Below the pieces are notes generated by a model, which searched no databases, was not told the DNA's origin, and worked only from the letters and a program-made list of their open reading frames with translations. From assembly GCA_045639325.1 (NCBI GenBank), contig JAZUCU010000048.1, forward strand, positions 1-64,000: a stretch of DNA of 64,000 nt. The letters are read 5' to 3'. Made by a program: the position numbers and the translations under genes. Positions 41,906-50,512 of the stretch are shown in pieces. The stretch is from RGIG8244 sp045639325. Lineage in GTDB: Bacteria > Verrucomicrobiota > Lentisphaeria > Victivallales > UBA1829. Position 1 is the stretch's first letter. Every line of letters begins with the position of its first letter.

Positions 41906-42630
41906 GTTTCAAATTCCTCTCTGGTCCCATTGATGTTATCGATAACGCGCCACACACGGCCGTTGCGCAGGTAAATCACGCGGTCATATTCTGCTTCGTA
42001 CTGCGGGTTGTGTGTGACCATGACAAGTGTGGTTCCATTCTTGTGCAGATTGTGGAACAGCGCCATGATTTCGTTCCCCGTCTTTTCGTCCAGGTTCCCC
42101 GTCGGTTCGTCTGCCAGAATGAATGTGGGGCGGTTGACGAGAGAACGGGCGACCGCAACGCGCTGACATTCGCCCCCGGAAAGCTGGTTCGGTCTGTGGT
42201 CGAGACGATGTCCCAAGCCGACTTTTTCCGCCATCAGGGCAGCCATTGCATGTCGGCGCAGACGGTTGACTCCGGCATAAATCATCGGTACTTCGATATT
42301 CTGTCTGACGGTGAGATGAGGGAACAGGTGGAAGGACTGGAAAACGAAACCAATCTTTCTGTTCCGGAGGATCGTCAAATCTTTATCGGAGAGAACGCCG
42401 ATTTCTTTTCCATCGAGAAAATAGCTTCCGGATGTCGGGGTATCCAACAGCCCGAGTGTATTCAGCAGGGTTGATTTTCCGGAACCGGAAGACCCCATGA
42501 TGCCGAGGAACTCCCCGCGTTTGACCCGGAAAGAAACGCCTTTGAGTACAGGGACTTCTCCGGAATAAGTAAAATAACTTTTCCGGATATCATCCAAAAC
42601 CAAAGCGTCCGTATCGTCGACAACAACCAT
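41902..42630 (-). CDS. MacB/LolD-type ABC transporter ATPase
   Basis: 242 residues. Walker A GIMGSSGSGKSTLLNTLGLL, SYFLDGKEIGVLSDKDLT, Q-loop KIGFVFQSFHLFPHLTVRQN, signature LSGGECQRVAVARSLVNRPT, Walker B FILADEPTGNLDEKTGNEIM and H-loop LVMVTHNPQYEAEYDRVIYL. These are the MacB/LolD/FtsE group marks. It has an N-terminal extension (VVVDDTDALVLDDIRKSYF). Its first base coincides with the last base of the adaptor gene and its 3' end overlaps the permease gene by 4 bp, so all are made together. Confidence 0.95.
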   Translation of the reverse strand: MVVVDDTDALVLDDIRKSYFTYSGEVPVLKGVSFRVKRGEFLGIMGSSGSGKSTLLNTLGLLDTPTSGSYFLDGKEIGVLSDKDLTILRNRKIGFVFQSFHLFPHLTVRQNIEVPMIYAGVNRLRRHAMAALMAEKVGLGHRLDHRPNQLSGGECQRVAVARSLVNRPTFILADEPTGNLDEKTGNEIMALFHNLHKNGTTLVMVTHNPQYEAEYDRVIYLRNGRVWRVIDNINGTREEFET

Positions 42631-44165
42631 TATTGTTTATTCTCCGCGGGCTGGAACGGCCGGTAGAGGTAAATTTCGTCACCTTCTTCCAAACCTTCCA
42701 GGATTTGAACTGCGTTATCCCCGGATTCGCCGATGGTCACGACCGCTTTTTCCGGCACACCGAGTTTTTTGCGATATACAAAAAGTTCGCCGCCTTCTTC
42801 AAACACGGCTTCCACCGGAATGGAGAGAACGTTTTTCAGAACTTTCGTTACAACTTCCACCTGAACGCTCATACCGCTGACAATGCGCGGATGGGATTCG
42901 GTGAATTCCACGACGGTACGATACACTTTCGGAGATTCACGGTCCCAGGCAATCAGGTTGTTGGGCAGCATCGCAATCTGAGAAACTTTGCCTTTCAGCT
43001 TGATTTCGCGGATCGAATCCGGCGTAATGATCGCTTCATTGCCCAAGGCGATTTTGGAACGATATTGTTCCGGCAGACTGACGTCCACAATCATCTTGCT
43101 CATATCAGGAATGGTGATGATGACTTGACGGCGTCTGCCATCCATCCCGACTTTCACTTCCGGATTACCCCAAACGCGGTCCGGGTCACCATAAGTGATG
43201 ATCCCGTCGGTGGGGGCAATCAGAGTCATCATGGGGAGCCATGACTGATGACGCTGGAGCTGCCGTTCGTTGTTACGGATATTGATTTCGTAAGAACGGA
43301 TACGGTTATCTCTCTGCTGGAGAGAAGACTGGGTAGAAACCTTGATTTTTTCATAGCTCAATTTAGTCTGAGCAAGTTTATTGCGCAGTTCATTGATCTT
43401 GTTTGGATAAGTATAGCGTTTGAAAAGTTTGCGGTCAAGATTGGCCGCATTCAGCTTTGTGACAGCTGCATCCCGTTTCTGTTCCAGCTTTTTGATGTTA
43501 TCTTTTGCTTTCTGCTCTTCATCTTCTGACGCATAGACGGTACTGTTGTGTGTTTCCACTGCAGTCTGCAAGGCTTCTTCCGCTTCATCCAATGCCAGTT
43601 CGGCATCGGCAACCGCCAAGTCTTTGTTGTCGCGATCTTTCGGACCTTCCAGACGATAGTAACGGCTGTATGCTTCCTGGGCTTCCGTCATATTATCTTT
43701 TGCGGTACGCATATCGGCGGCATTGGTGCTGACGAGAACGGCACGTTCTTCGTAAACCAGTTCCAGGTCCTTTTTCAGCTTGTCGATATTGAGCTTGATA
43801 TCATCAATTTTCATGATGAGGTCTGCTGTTTCAAATTCGGCAACGATATCGCCTTTTTTGACTTTTGCGTTTTCATCGACTACGCGGACAAGTTTTGTCG
43901 CAAAGGGGGCTTCCAAGGCAAGTTTGTGTTTCATTTTTGCATTGACACTGCCCTTGAGCATGACGCCGATCGCCATATCCGAACGAGTGACTGTGAAGAT
44001 ACGGTCCGGTGCACCTTCCACTTTCTTCGTTGAGGCAACTTGTTTTTCCTGCAGGAAAGGAATCCATTGCGGACGGAAGAACCAGACAGCCGTTCCGCCG
44101 CCGGCGAGCAGCAGAATCACCACCGGGATGATCCATTTCAGCATGGATTTATTGAATTTAGCCAT
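42630..44165 (-). CDS. MacA-like periplasmic adaptor (HlyD family)
   Basis: 511 residues. An N-terminal membrane helix (MLKWIIPVVILLLAGGGTAV) anchors it. The lipoyl halves are VKKGDIVAEFETADLIMKID and, after the hairpin, LIAPTDGIITYGDPDRVWGN. The coiled-coil hairpin is long (about 115-325, with the K-E-R-D-rich segments DNIKKLEQKRDAAVTKLNAA and LRNKLAQTKLSYEKI). Beta-barrel and membrane-proximal parts follow (EVVTKVLKNVLSIPVEAVFE). MacA normally joins MacB to TolC; here a secretin gene sits directly upstream and no TolC-like gene is present, so it may dock onto the secretin (inference). Confidence 0.88.
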   Translation of the reverse strand: MAKFNKSMLKWIIPVVILLLAGGGTAVWFFRPQWIPFLQEKQVASTKKVEGAPDRIFTVTRSDMAIGVMLKGSVNAKMKHKLALEAPFATKLVRVVDENAKVKKGDIVAEFETADLIMKIDDIKLNIDKLKKDLELVYEERAVLVSTNAADMRTAKDNMTEAQEAYSRYYRLEGPKDRDNKDLAVADAELALDEAEEALQTAVETHNSTVYASEDEEQKAKDNIKKLEQKRDAAVTKLNAANLDRKLFKRYTYPNKINELRNKLAQTKLSYEKIKVSTQSSLQQRDNRIRSYEINIRNNERQLQRHQSWLPMMTLIAPTDGIITYGDPDRVWGNPEVKVGMDGRRRQVIITIPDMSKMIVDVSLPEQYRSKIALGNEAIITPDSIREIKLKGKVSQIAMLPNNLIAWDRESPKVYRTVVEFTESHPRIVSGMSVQVEVVTKVLKNVLSIPVEAVFEEGGELFVYRKKLGVPEKAVVTIGESGDNAVQILEGLEEGDEIYLYRPFQPAENKQ

Positions 44166-44184
44166 GTTGCTGACTCCTCACTTA

Positions 44185-45603
44185 TTATTTCTTTGCTGCG
44201 GGTGCCGGAGCGGCTTTTTTATCATCTTTTTTATCCGCATCGGCATTTTTGCTGTTCTTATCGCTGCTGAACCAATCGGGCCACCAGGTGATATCCGTTG
44301 CATATTTCGGCTTTTCATTCGGATTGGCGATTGCTTTGGATTTGCGGAGTTTATCACCAATCTGACGCATATTTTCTGCTGTCTTTTCCGGATCCGTTGT
44401 GACGGAGTAGGGTGTGGGCAGAATGTGAATCTTCATGAAGAAGAGGAGCTGTTTATCATAGGTAGTGGCATCTTTACCGGTGAACAGTTCGCCAATCAGC
44501 GGGATATCGCTCAGGAACGGAGTTTTGCGCAAACGCTCTGTTGTTTCACTGGAATAGAGACCGCCGAGCATGATAACTTCGCCATCCGCTGCGGAAAGAA
44601 CGGTTGAAATGTTACGGATGGATACGACCGGCACCTGAATGTTTGTGGAACTTCCGGACTGGGGGAAGAGGGCATAGCGGACAAGCAGGTTGATTTCCGG
44701 CTGGATTTCCAAACGGACGGTATCCTGATTGATCAGCAAGGGCTTAATACGGAGGTTGATACCCGTCTTTTTGAATTTGAAGTTGTTTGTGACAGCGGTA
44801 TTGGTAACTGCGGCTTCGTTATACGGGATTTCTTCCCCGGTCTTCATGGAGGCTTCTGAATTCAGGTCTGCAATGATATTGGGCGAAGCCAGAATTTTTG
44901 CATCGGAGCTGGTTTCAAGCCATTTGAGAGCCAGATTGAGATTGGAGGTTGAGCCATTGGAATCGATTTTGTCGATAGGGAACAAATCAAAACCACCGAA
45001 GTTGGTTGCGTTATTCTGCTGACCCGGACTGCTCTGATTGAACCCGATCGTGGCTGTGTTGCCAGTCTTTGCGTCATAACGGGAGTAAGTGGCACGGACG
45101 TCACGTTCTTCGCCGCGTTCCACGAGGACTTCCACGATCTGAGTTTCCACAAGGACCTGCGGCAGGGGCTGGTCGAGCGCCAGAAGAGAGGCCTTAACGG
45201 CTTCTGTTGCGTTGGCGTTGATGTTGAGGATAACCAGGTTCTGGTTTTCAGAAATTTCAACGGTACCGGCTTCTCCCACGATCCCTTCGATGGCATCCAT
45301 TGCCTTCTTGGCATTTACGAAACGGAGGCGGTATACGACAATGGCCCGTTCTTCGGACAATTCATCTTTTGCGGGAATTTTCTGAATGGAGATATAAGGA
45401 TCTGCCGGGACAAATTTACGTGTTTTGACAATCGGCAGTTTGGAGCTTTGAAAAAGATTGCGGATCTGTTCAATAACAGCTGCTTTTCCTTCGATGGCAG
45501 AGCCTGTTTTTTTCTGTTCAGACTTCTGTTGATTCGGTTCTGCTGCGGCAGATGTGACACACAGGCAAGCCAGAAGCAACAAGCCACTTTTCGTGAGTTT
45601 CAT
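44185..45603 (-). CDS. Secretin (GspD/PilQ-like) in an ABC-exporter operon
   Basis: 472 residues with a signal peptide (LTKSGLLLLACLCVTSAAAE). A single N1-like domain (about 95-145: VYRLRFVNAKKAMDAIEGIV with NQNLVILNINANATEAVKAS) precedes the secretin domain (VLVETQIVEVLVERGEERDV, ILASPNIIADLNSEASMKTG, FKKTGINLRIKPLLINQDTV, and VPVVSIRNISTVLSAADGEV with IMLGGLYSSETTERLRKTPF and LSDIPLIGELFTG). The tail is rich in K, D and A. There are no other type II secretion or pilus genes around; instead the three downstream genes form a MacAB-type transporter. It may serve as the outer-membrane pore of that system. Its promoter lies in a tandem palindrome. Confidence 0.88.
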   Translation of the reverse strand: MKLTKSGLLLLACLCVTSAAAEPNQQKSEQKKTGSAIEGKAAVIEQIRNLFQSSKLPIVKTRKFVPADPYISIQKIPAKDELSEERAIVVYRLRFVNAKKAMDAIEGIVGEAGTVEISENQNLVILNINANATEAVKASLLALDQPLPQVLVETQIVEVLVERGEERDVRATYSRYDAKTGNTATIGFNQSSPGQQNNATNFGGFDLFPIDKIDSNGSTSNLNLALKWLETSSDAKILASPNIIADLNSEASMKTGEEIPYNEAAVTNTAVTNNFKFKKTGINLRIKPLLINQDTVRLEIQPEINLLVRYALFPQSGSSTNIQVPVVSIRNISTVLSAADGEVIMLGGLYSSETTERLRKTPFLSDIPLIGELFTGKDATTYDKQLLFFMKIHILPTPYSVTTDPEKTAENMRQIGDKLRKSKAIANPNEKPKYATDITWWPDWFSSDKNSKNADADKKDDKKAAPAPAAKK

Positions 45604-45651
45604 AATAAAACCTTTCCTGATAAATATCCGGTGAAATAATGTTTTATATAT

Positions 45652-45679
45652 AATATAGCACCCTTTTCAGATTTTTCAA
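45652..45679 (-). promoter_or_regulatory. Promoter of the secretin-MacAB operon
   Basis: Minus-strand TTGAAA (45679-45674), 16-bp spacer, TATATT (45657-45652) with TG one base upstream (TGCTATATT). A palindrome spans the -35 and spacer. Confidence 0.6.
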
Positions 45680-45730
45680 TCCAAAAAGGGTGATATTACA
45701 CCTGTTTTGTACTACACGTAAAACAGGTGT
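45659..45730. promoter_or_regulatory. Two tandem inverted repeats at the secretin promoter
   Basis: CACCCTTTT (45659-45667) with AAAAGGGTG (45684-45692), and ACACCTGTTTT (45698-45708) with AAAACAGGTGT (45720-45730). The arms share the pattern CACC...TTTT/AAAA...GGTG. The first overlaps the promoter, so both could be operators. The second might alternatively be a weak terminator hairpin of the upstream gene, but no T-run follows it. Confidence 0.5.
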
Positions 45731-45755
45731 TTTCTTACACTTGAATGTTCAAAAA

Positions 45756-47936
45756 TCAGATTTTTTTCAAAATCGATTCGCAGGAGATGATTTTTTCCCG
45801 CAGGTCATTCAAGGTGTAGTAGTAATGATTGCTTGCTTCAAAGCCGATACGGGAATCGCGACGGACAATGTCGTACAGTTCTTTTGTCAGAGCCATTTCT
45901 TCTTCCAGACAGCTGCGCATGACGTCTTTATCCATGCCGTTATCGCGTGCCATGACAAAGCAGACTTGCAGGTAGGTACTGCGCAGGTGGCAATAGGCTG
46001 CCATTGCCACTTTGTACAATTCATCGAATTCTGCTTTTTCTTCCGCTCTGACTTCGGATTCGGATGCCTTGAGCAATTCCAAACCTTTCTTCCAGCCTTC
46101 GGTTACAAGTTTGAACTGATTGCGGAAGGTTTCTTCCGGATAGGGGCCGCGCCAGGTCTTCAAGTCGTCGTAGGGGAATCCGATCATGGTTGCCGTGTAA
46201 TTGGTCTTTTCCAGCGAGAAGAGGTTCATGGGGCCGTAGTTCATCGGTCCGTCATAAATCACGTGAATATTGAACGGGAATTCACGGAATGCATCGCTGA
46301 ACAGTTTCCATGCTTCGCAGACGGTTTTTGCCAATTCCGGATGATATTTTGCTGCTGCGATTTCTTCCGGAGATGCATTGAGCAGTTCCAGGTTACCGCC
46401 GGGGAAACCACCGAGAGTCCAACTGAGCATCAAGCCGCTGATACCTGCTTTTTTCAGGTTCTGCATGTGTTCTTCGATGACATAAGGAACGGGGATATAC
46501 GGAACAGCGGAGAGTTCCCAGGAATTATTGATCTGCACTTTTGCAACGGTACGCAATCCGTTCTTGTTTGCTTCTTTCCAGGTGTGGAGAGATTCTTCGG
46601 AGGGGCCGACCTGAGAAATCGAGTAGTCCATGAGGTACTGTTCGGTTCCGCCGATATTGGTGACTTTACCCCATTCGCTGACGGTACAGATGCAAACGCT
46701 TTTCGGCAGACGCTGGATGACAGCTTTCTTGAAGGCAGCATTTTCTTCCCAGGGTCTTTCTCCGTCATCCGCAAGCCATGCCCAGTCGTATGCAATCATC
46801 AATGCGTCAGGATCGACGCTGTGCATACCGCGTTCCATTGCGGTGATAACATCGGCAATGATTTTTTCGCCCGGGACATCTTTGCAGCTGGGGCAGAGGT
46901 GTTTCTTGAAACGGCATTGACAGGTTGTCAGGTTTTCGGACATGGTGATACAGAAGATACCGCCCAGGCCTTTTGCATTTTCAAAGAGGTAACGGACTGC
47001 ATTTTCGAGCCATTCGAGCGGTTCGGGGGTAGCAGTTGTGCAGATGGAGCAGGTGTTGTTTGCCGGGTCATCGTAACCTCTCCATGACGGTTTCTTATCA
47101 TAGAATGCTATGGGCATGCAGCGGGGTTCGTTCACATACAGATAAACCTTGATGCCGTATTTTGCACAGCGGTCGACGATTTTCTGGAGAGCGGCGAAAC
47201 GTTTTTCGTGACCTTCGGAAAATTCTTCTGCGCCCGGAATCGGGAAGAGCAGGTAAAGCAATGCATGCATCCAGACGCCTTTGATGCCCATGGATGCGTA
47301 CTGAGCCAGCAGGTTTTCCGGGACCGGATCCAGATTATCCGCATTGGCAAAAATATCGCCGCAGGATGCAGAATAGGCGTGAATGTAGTTGAAATCGAAT
47401 TTCGGGTTGTTACCGATTTGTTTTTTCGGAGCAAACTGTTCCAGGAAGGCAAACGGCGGTTCGATATATGCCATCTGATCGGCAGGGAAATGACGGTTCA
47501 GTGTATCCTTGATCTGACGGGTTTCTTCCAGCTGTTCGGCGGTCAGAGGTGTGTAAACGAGGTCTTTGCAATCGGGTTTGAGCAAGCCCAGTTTATGCCA
47601 GAAAAAGTCTTCTTCTTTCAGCGTGTATGCCAGTTTGTCAGCAGTCCAGTTGAGAAGTGTGAGAATCTGTTCATAAGAAAGCAGATGCCAGTTATTACGG
47701 ATCAGTGTCAGATAGCCGTGTGTTGCCCATTTCGGATTGATGGCCGGATTTTTGGGCAAGCCCAGTTCCGCCGCTGCGTTGTTGACATCATCAACTGTAC
47801 ATTTCAAGACAGCAGCCAGACGTTCCGGTTCAACAAGACTCCAGTTTCTCCAGAGAAATGTTTGCCAGCGTGCGGGAAAATGAGGATAAGCAACAGGTGC
47901 CGGAGCGTCTCCGGTGGGTAAATCACATGCATTCAT
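45756..47936 (-). CDS. Conserved TIM-barrel-like protein with two N-terminal helical repeats
   Basis: 726 residues, no signal peptide. Two N-terminal repeats of about 50 residues share the pattern RN-W-L---E-(L/I)--LL--T-D-(L/V), as in LWRNWSLVEPERLAAVLKCT and LIRNNWHLLSYEQILTLLNW; each looks helix-turn-helix-like. From about 150 a large alpha/beta part follows with barrel-like steps (FNYIHAYSASCGDIFA, YASMGIKGVWMHALLYLLFP, CAKYGIKVYLYVNEPRCMPI, GIFCITMSENLTTCQCRF with CPSC, ALMIAYDWAWLADD). The S-E-N-x-T-x-C...CPSC segment recalls the ECPEC patch of DUF4838 proteins such as the one at 61.4 kb. A carbohydrate-related role is likely but unproven. Confidence 0.65.
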   Translation of the reverse strand: MNACDLPTGDAPAPVAYPHFPARWQTFLWRNWSLVEPERLAAVLKCTVDDVNNAAAELGLPKNPAINPKWATHGYLTLIRNNWHLLSYEQILTLLNWTADKLAYTLKEEDFFWHKLGLLKPDCKDLVYTPLTAEQLEETRQIKDTLNRHFPADQMAYIEPPFAFLEQFAPKKQIGNNPKFDFNYIHAYSASCGDIFANADNLDPVPENLLAQYASMGIKGVWMHALLYLLFPIPGAEEFSEGHEKRFAALQKIVDRCAKYGIKVYLYVNEPRCMPIAFYDKKPSWRGYDDPANNTCSICTTATPEPLEWLENAVRYLFENAKGLGGIFCITMSENLTTCQCRFKKHLCPSCKDVPGEKIIADVITAMERGMHSVDPDALMIAYDWAWLADDGERPWEENAAFKKAVIQRLPKSVCICTVSEWGKVTNIGGTEQYLMDYSISQVGPSEESLHTWKEANKNGLRTVAKVQINNSWELSAVPYIPVPYVIEEHMQNLKKAGISGLMLSWTLGGFPGGNLELLNASPEEIAAAKYHPELAKTVCEAWKLFSDAFREFPFNIHVIYDGPMNYGPMNLFSLEKTNYTATMIGFPYDDLKTWRGPYPEETFRNQFKLVTEGWKKGLELLKASESEVRAEEKAEFDELYKVAMAAYCHLRSTYLQVCFVMARDNGMDKDVMRSCLEEEMALTKELYDIVRRDSRIGFEASNHYYYTLNDLREKIISCESILKKI

Positions 47937-47989
47937 GATTGATCATTCCTTAGTGTATGTTTTTTTATGGTTTTGAGTCAATAGCAAAT

Positions 47990-48017
47990 ACTATAGCATA
48001 GAACGGGGTAATTACAA
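47990..48017 (-). promoter_or_regulatory. Promoter of the TIM-barrel-like gene
   Basis: Minus-strand TTGTAA (48017-48012), 16-bp spacer, TATAGT (47995-47990) preceded by TGC (extended -10), about 54 bp before the start codon. Confidence 0.55.
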
Positions 48018-48060
48018 GATGATTTATGCAGAAATGTTAAAAAAAACATTTTTTATCCGG

Positions 48061-48810
48061 TCAGAATTTCCGGAGGTGATCCGGGAGTTTTCTGCCCCGT
48101 TCCTGCAGAATGTGACGGCGTGCTTCCCAATCGGGCAGGTGTCGTGCAACTTCCCCATGGAATGCCGGAGAGTGATTCATGTGACGCAAATGGCACAATT
48201 CATGAATCATGACGTATTCCACCTGTTCCGGCGGGAATAACAAGAGTTGTGCATTCAAAGAGATATGCCCTCTGGATGTGCAACTGCCCCAGCGTCCGTA
48301 TTGCAGTCGGATGGAACATTTTTTATAAGCGATTCCGGTTTTTTCGGAAAGCTCATCCAGCATGGCGGGGAAATACTGTTCTGCTGTTTTGATTAGAAAA
48401 CGTCCCAGTGTCTCATGGATTTGTTGTATATCCAATACATTGCCGCTGAACGTGATGGTTCGATTCTCCAAATCCATCTTTGCTGCACACCAGCATACAT
48501 CCTGCCATTCATAACGGATGGCAAAATCGGCATTGAAAAATCCCAGATGCAGGGATGATGTCAGGAATGGTTCGAGAGTCTTTTTTACCCGGGTGCTGTT
48601 CCGGATTTTGGATAAGGTCCGGCGGATCCATTGCCGCTGCATGGTCAGAAAATCTAGAACTTCCTGCTGGTTCGCATGGTTGGGAATAGTGACGGATAGT
48701 TCGGCGTTGTTGTTGATCTGTAAACGGATATATCTGGCGCGATCCGAATGTTTTGTATGACAGATCAGTTTTTCCGTTCCTAAATCAATGATTAATTGCC
48801 CTTGAACCAT
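48061..48810 (-). CDS. YgjP-type M48-like metal-dependent hydrolase
   Basis: 249 residues. The metal site is YVMIHELCHLRHMNHSPAFH (HExxH followed by H-x-x-x-F-H), with CSIRLQYGRWGSCTSRGHIS and LNAQLLLFPPEQVEYVMIHE before it, all typical of the DUF45/YgjP-WLM-like family. The N-terminal half is beta-rich (RARYIRLQINNNAELSVTIP). Related to SprT and Wss1 in fold; substrate unknown. Its first 19 bases overlap the end of the radical SAM fusion gene, so it is the last gene of the lpxL-rpe cluster. Confidence 0.87.
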   Translation of the reverse strand: MVQGQLIIDLGTEKLICHTKHSDRARYIRLQINNNAELSVTIPNHANQQEVLDFLTMQRQWIRRTLSKIRNSTRVKKTLEPFLTSSLHLGFFNADFAIRYEWQDVCWCAAKMDLENRTITFSGNVLDIQQIHETLGRFLIKTAEQYFPAMLDELSEKTGIAYKKCSIRLQYGRWGSCTSRGHISLNAQLLLFPPEQVEYVMIHELCHLRHMNHSPAFHGEVARHLPDWEARRHILQERGRKLPDHLRKF

Positions 48811-50510
48811 TTCGGCATACCTTCCTTGCGCAGACGGGCGGTTTCTTCCGTCTTTGCCGCACGAATCTGATCCCTGGTACTCTTCAGATCCGGGTCACGC
48901 CACGGAACACCGGCAGTGGAACGCAGCGCAATATTGCGGTCCTTTTCCGGAATCGTTGACAAATCTTCGCAGTCGCCGAGACATGCGGCGAGACCGGGCC
49001 GTTTTCTGCCGTAGGGTTCCGATACACGCAGGTCAAAGCCCAATTGTAAAAAGGAACTGATGACAGGATAGGCGGAAGAATAGGCCATAATCCGGGCATC
49101 GTCCGCCGCTTTTTCTTTCAACAGTTTGATAAAGTCAAAAGTCCAAAGCTCCGGATTCGCATCGGGTGAAAAGCCGTCAAGGAAGATTCTTTTGAAGGGA
49201 CCGCTGACCGTTTGCAAAGTCTGCCGCGCATCGCCGAAGATGATTTTGACATGGGCGTAAGGACTGTTATATTCGCCATCCTTCTGCAAGGCATTGATCA
49301 ATTCTTTATGAGGGTGAACCGGTAATGCTGCCGCCGCTTTCAAGACGTCGGGGTCGTATTCCAATGAAGTCATTTTCAGTTTGCCCTGCTGTAATTTTTC
49401 CGCCAGCGAAACTGCCGCCGATGCGTTGAAGCCGAGTCCGAAACCGACATCAAGGACGGTTGTTTCTTTTTCATTTTGCAACAGTTCAGCCAAACGGCCG
49501 GGACGCAGATATTTCATTTCCGACTCTTCAAATGCGCCGGAAAGAGAATGGAAATGCTGTCGGAAAGCCGGGTGATACAAGGTGTAGGATCCATCGCCGG
49601 TCTGAACAGGCAGAAAACGATTGCTGTCCGAGTCATCGGCAAAGAATTTTTTGAAAAATTCCAGAAATTGCCCTTTTTTCATCCACCATTTCGGGGCAAG
49701 AATCTGCTCATCCGGTGCTTCTGCAGAGAGTCGCATCAGCAGAAGATGATCGGGCAATTCCCGTATGACATTACGCAATCGTTCGGCGTATTCATATTCA
49801 TTGATCGGAGTCACTTCTCCGGCAGCATACATCCGGGCAAGTTCCGTTCCTTTCAAAATCAGCAGATTGTGGATTTTGACTGCAGAGAAGGGCAGGGCAC
49901 CGATCCAGCGGGCTGTGGCAAGCTCATCTTCCGGAGTTTCGCCGGGCAAGCCAAGAATCAAATGAGCAGCCGTGCGGATGCCACGTGCGGCGAGTCGTGT
50001 CACTGCATCTTTTGTGCAGGCAGCATCATGTCCGCGGTTGATTCGTTTGAGTGTGACATCGTGCGATGTCTGAACGCCCAGTTCAACCCAGAGTTCGCAT
50101 TTCTGATTCCATTCGGCCAGCAAATCCAGAATATCATCGTTGAGACAATCGGGACGTGTCGCCAGGATCATGCCGGCAAAGTCGGCAAGTTTCCAGGTCT
50201 CTTCCAGAAGTGTGCGCAAACGTTCCAATGGCATATTAGTGACTGTAAAGGCCTGAAAATATGCAAGATAAGGTGGTTTTGCGTGATAACGTTCCGTGAC
50301 GAAACGTACTCCGGCTTCCACCTGTTCGCCGATGGGCATACCACCATGCAAATGCGCAGCACGGCTGCCGTCAGCGGAGCAGAAAACGCATCCGCCACGG
50401 CCATCCCGGTTGCGGTGAGGGCAAGTTGCCCCGCTGTCCAATCCGATCCGGTAGACAGCATGCCCGAATTTCCGGGAAAGATAATCGGCGAAAAAGTTCA
50501 GTTCACGCAT
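48792..50510 (-). CDS. Radical SAM (YhcC/TIGR01212-like)-MnmC methyltransferase fusion
   Basis: 572 residues. N-terminal part (1 to about 300): FGHAVYRIGLDSGATCPHRN, then Cys30, Cys41 and Cys44 (GRGGCVFC), AYFQAFTVTNMPLERLRTLL, LATRPDCLNDDILDLLAEWN, CELWVELGVQTSHDVTLKRI and HLILGLPGETPEDELATARW, which match the TIGR01212 group of radical SAM proteins. C-terminal part (about 300-572): TVLDVGFGLGFNASAAVSLA, MTSLEYDPDVLKAAAALP, IFLDGFSPDANPELWTFDF and AYSSAYPVISSFLQLGFDL, which match the methyltransferase half of MnmC (tRNA mnm5U34). The two are normally separate proteins. A tRNA-modification role for the whole is plausible. Confidence 0.87.
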   Translation of the reverse strand: MRELNFFADYLSRKFGHAVYRIGLDSGATCPHRNRDGRGGCVFCSADGSRAAHLHGGMPIGEQVEAGVRFVTERYHAKPPYLAYFQAFTVTNMPLERLRTLLEETWKLADFAGMILATRPDCLNDDILDLLAEWNQKCELWVELGVQTSHDVTLKRINRGHDAACTKDAVTRLAARGIRTAAHLILGLPGETPEDELATARWIGALPFSAVKIHNLLILKGTELARMYAAGEVTPINEYEYAERLRNVIRELPDHLLLMRLSAEAPDEQILAPKWWMKKGQFLEFFKKFFADDSDSNRFLPVQTGDGSYTLYHPAFRQHFHSLSGAFEESEMKYLRPGRLAELLQNEKETTVLDVGFGLGFNASAAVSLAEKLQQGKLKMTSLEYDPDVLKAAAALPVHPHKELINALQKDGEYNSPYAHVKIIFGDARQTLQTVSGPFKRIFLDGFSPDANPELWTFDFIKLLKEKAADDARIMAYSSAYPVISSFLQLGFDLRVSEPYGRKRPGLAACLGDCEDLSTIPEKDRNIALRSTAGVPWRDPDLKSTRDQIRAAKTEETARLRKEGMPKWFKGN

Positions 50511-50512
50511 CT

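Noticed and set aside
45690..47087. Plus-strand frame opposite the TIM-barrel-like gene
   Set aside because: Cys/Phe-rich shadow translation without motifs; the minus-strand frame has a promoter and repeats conserved within itself.
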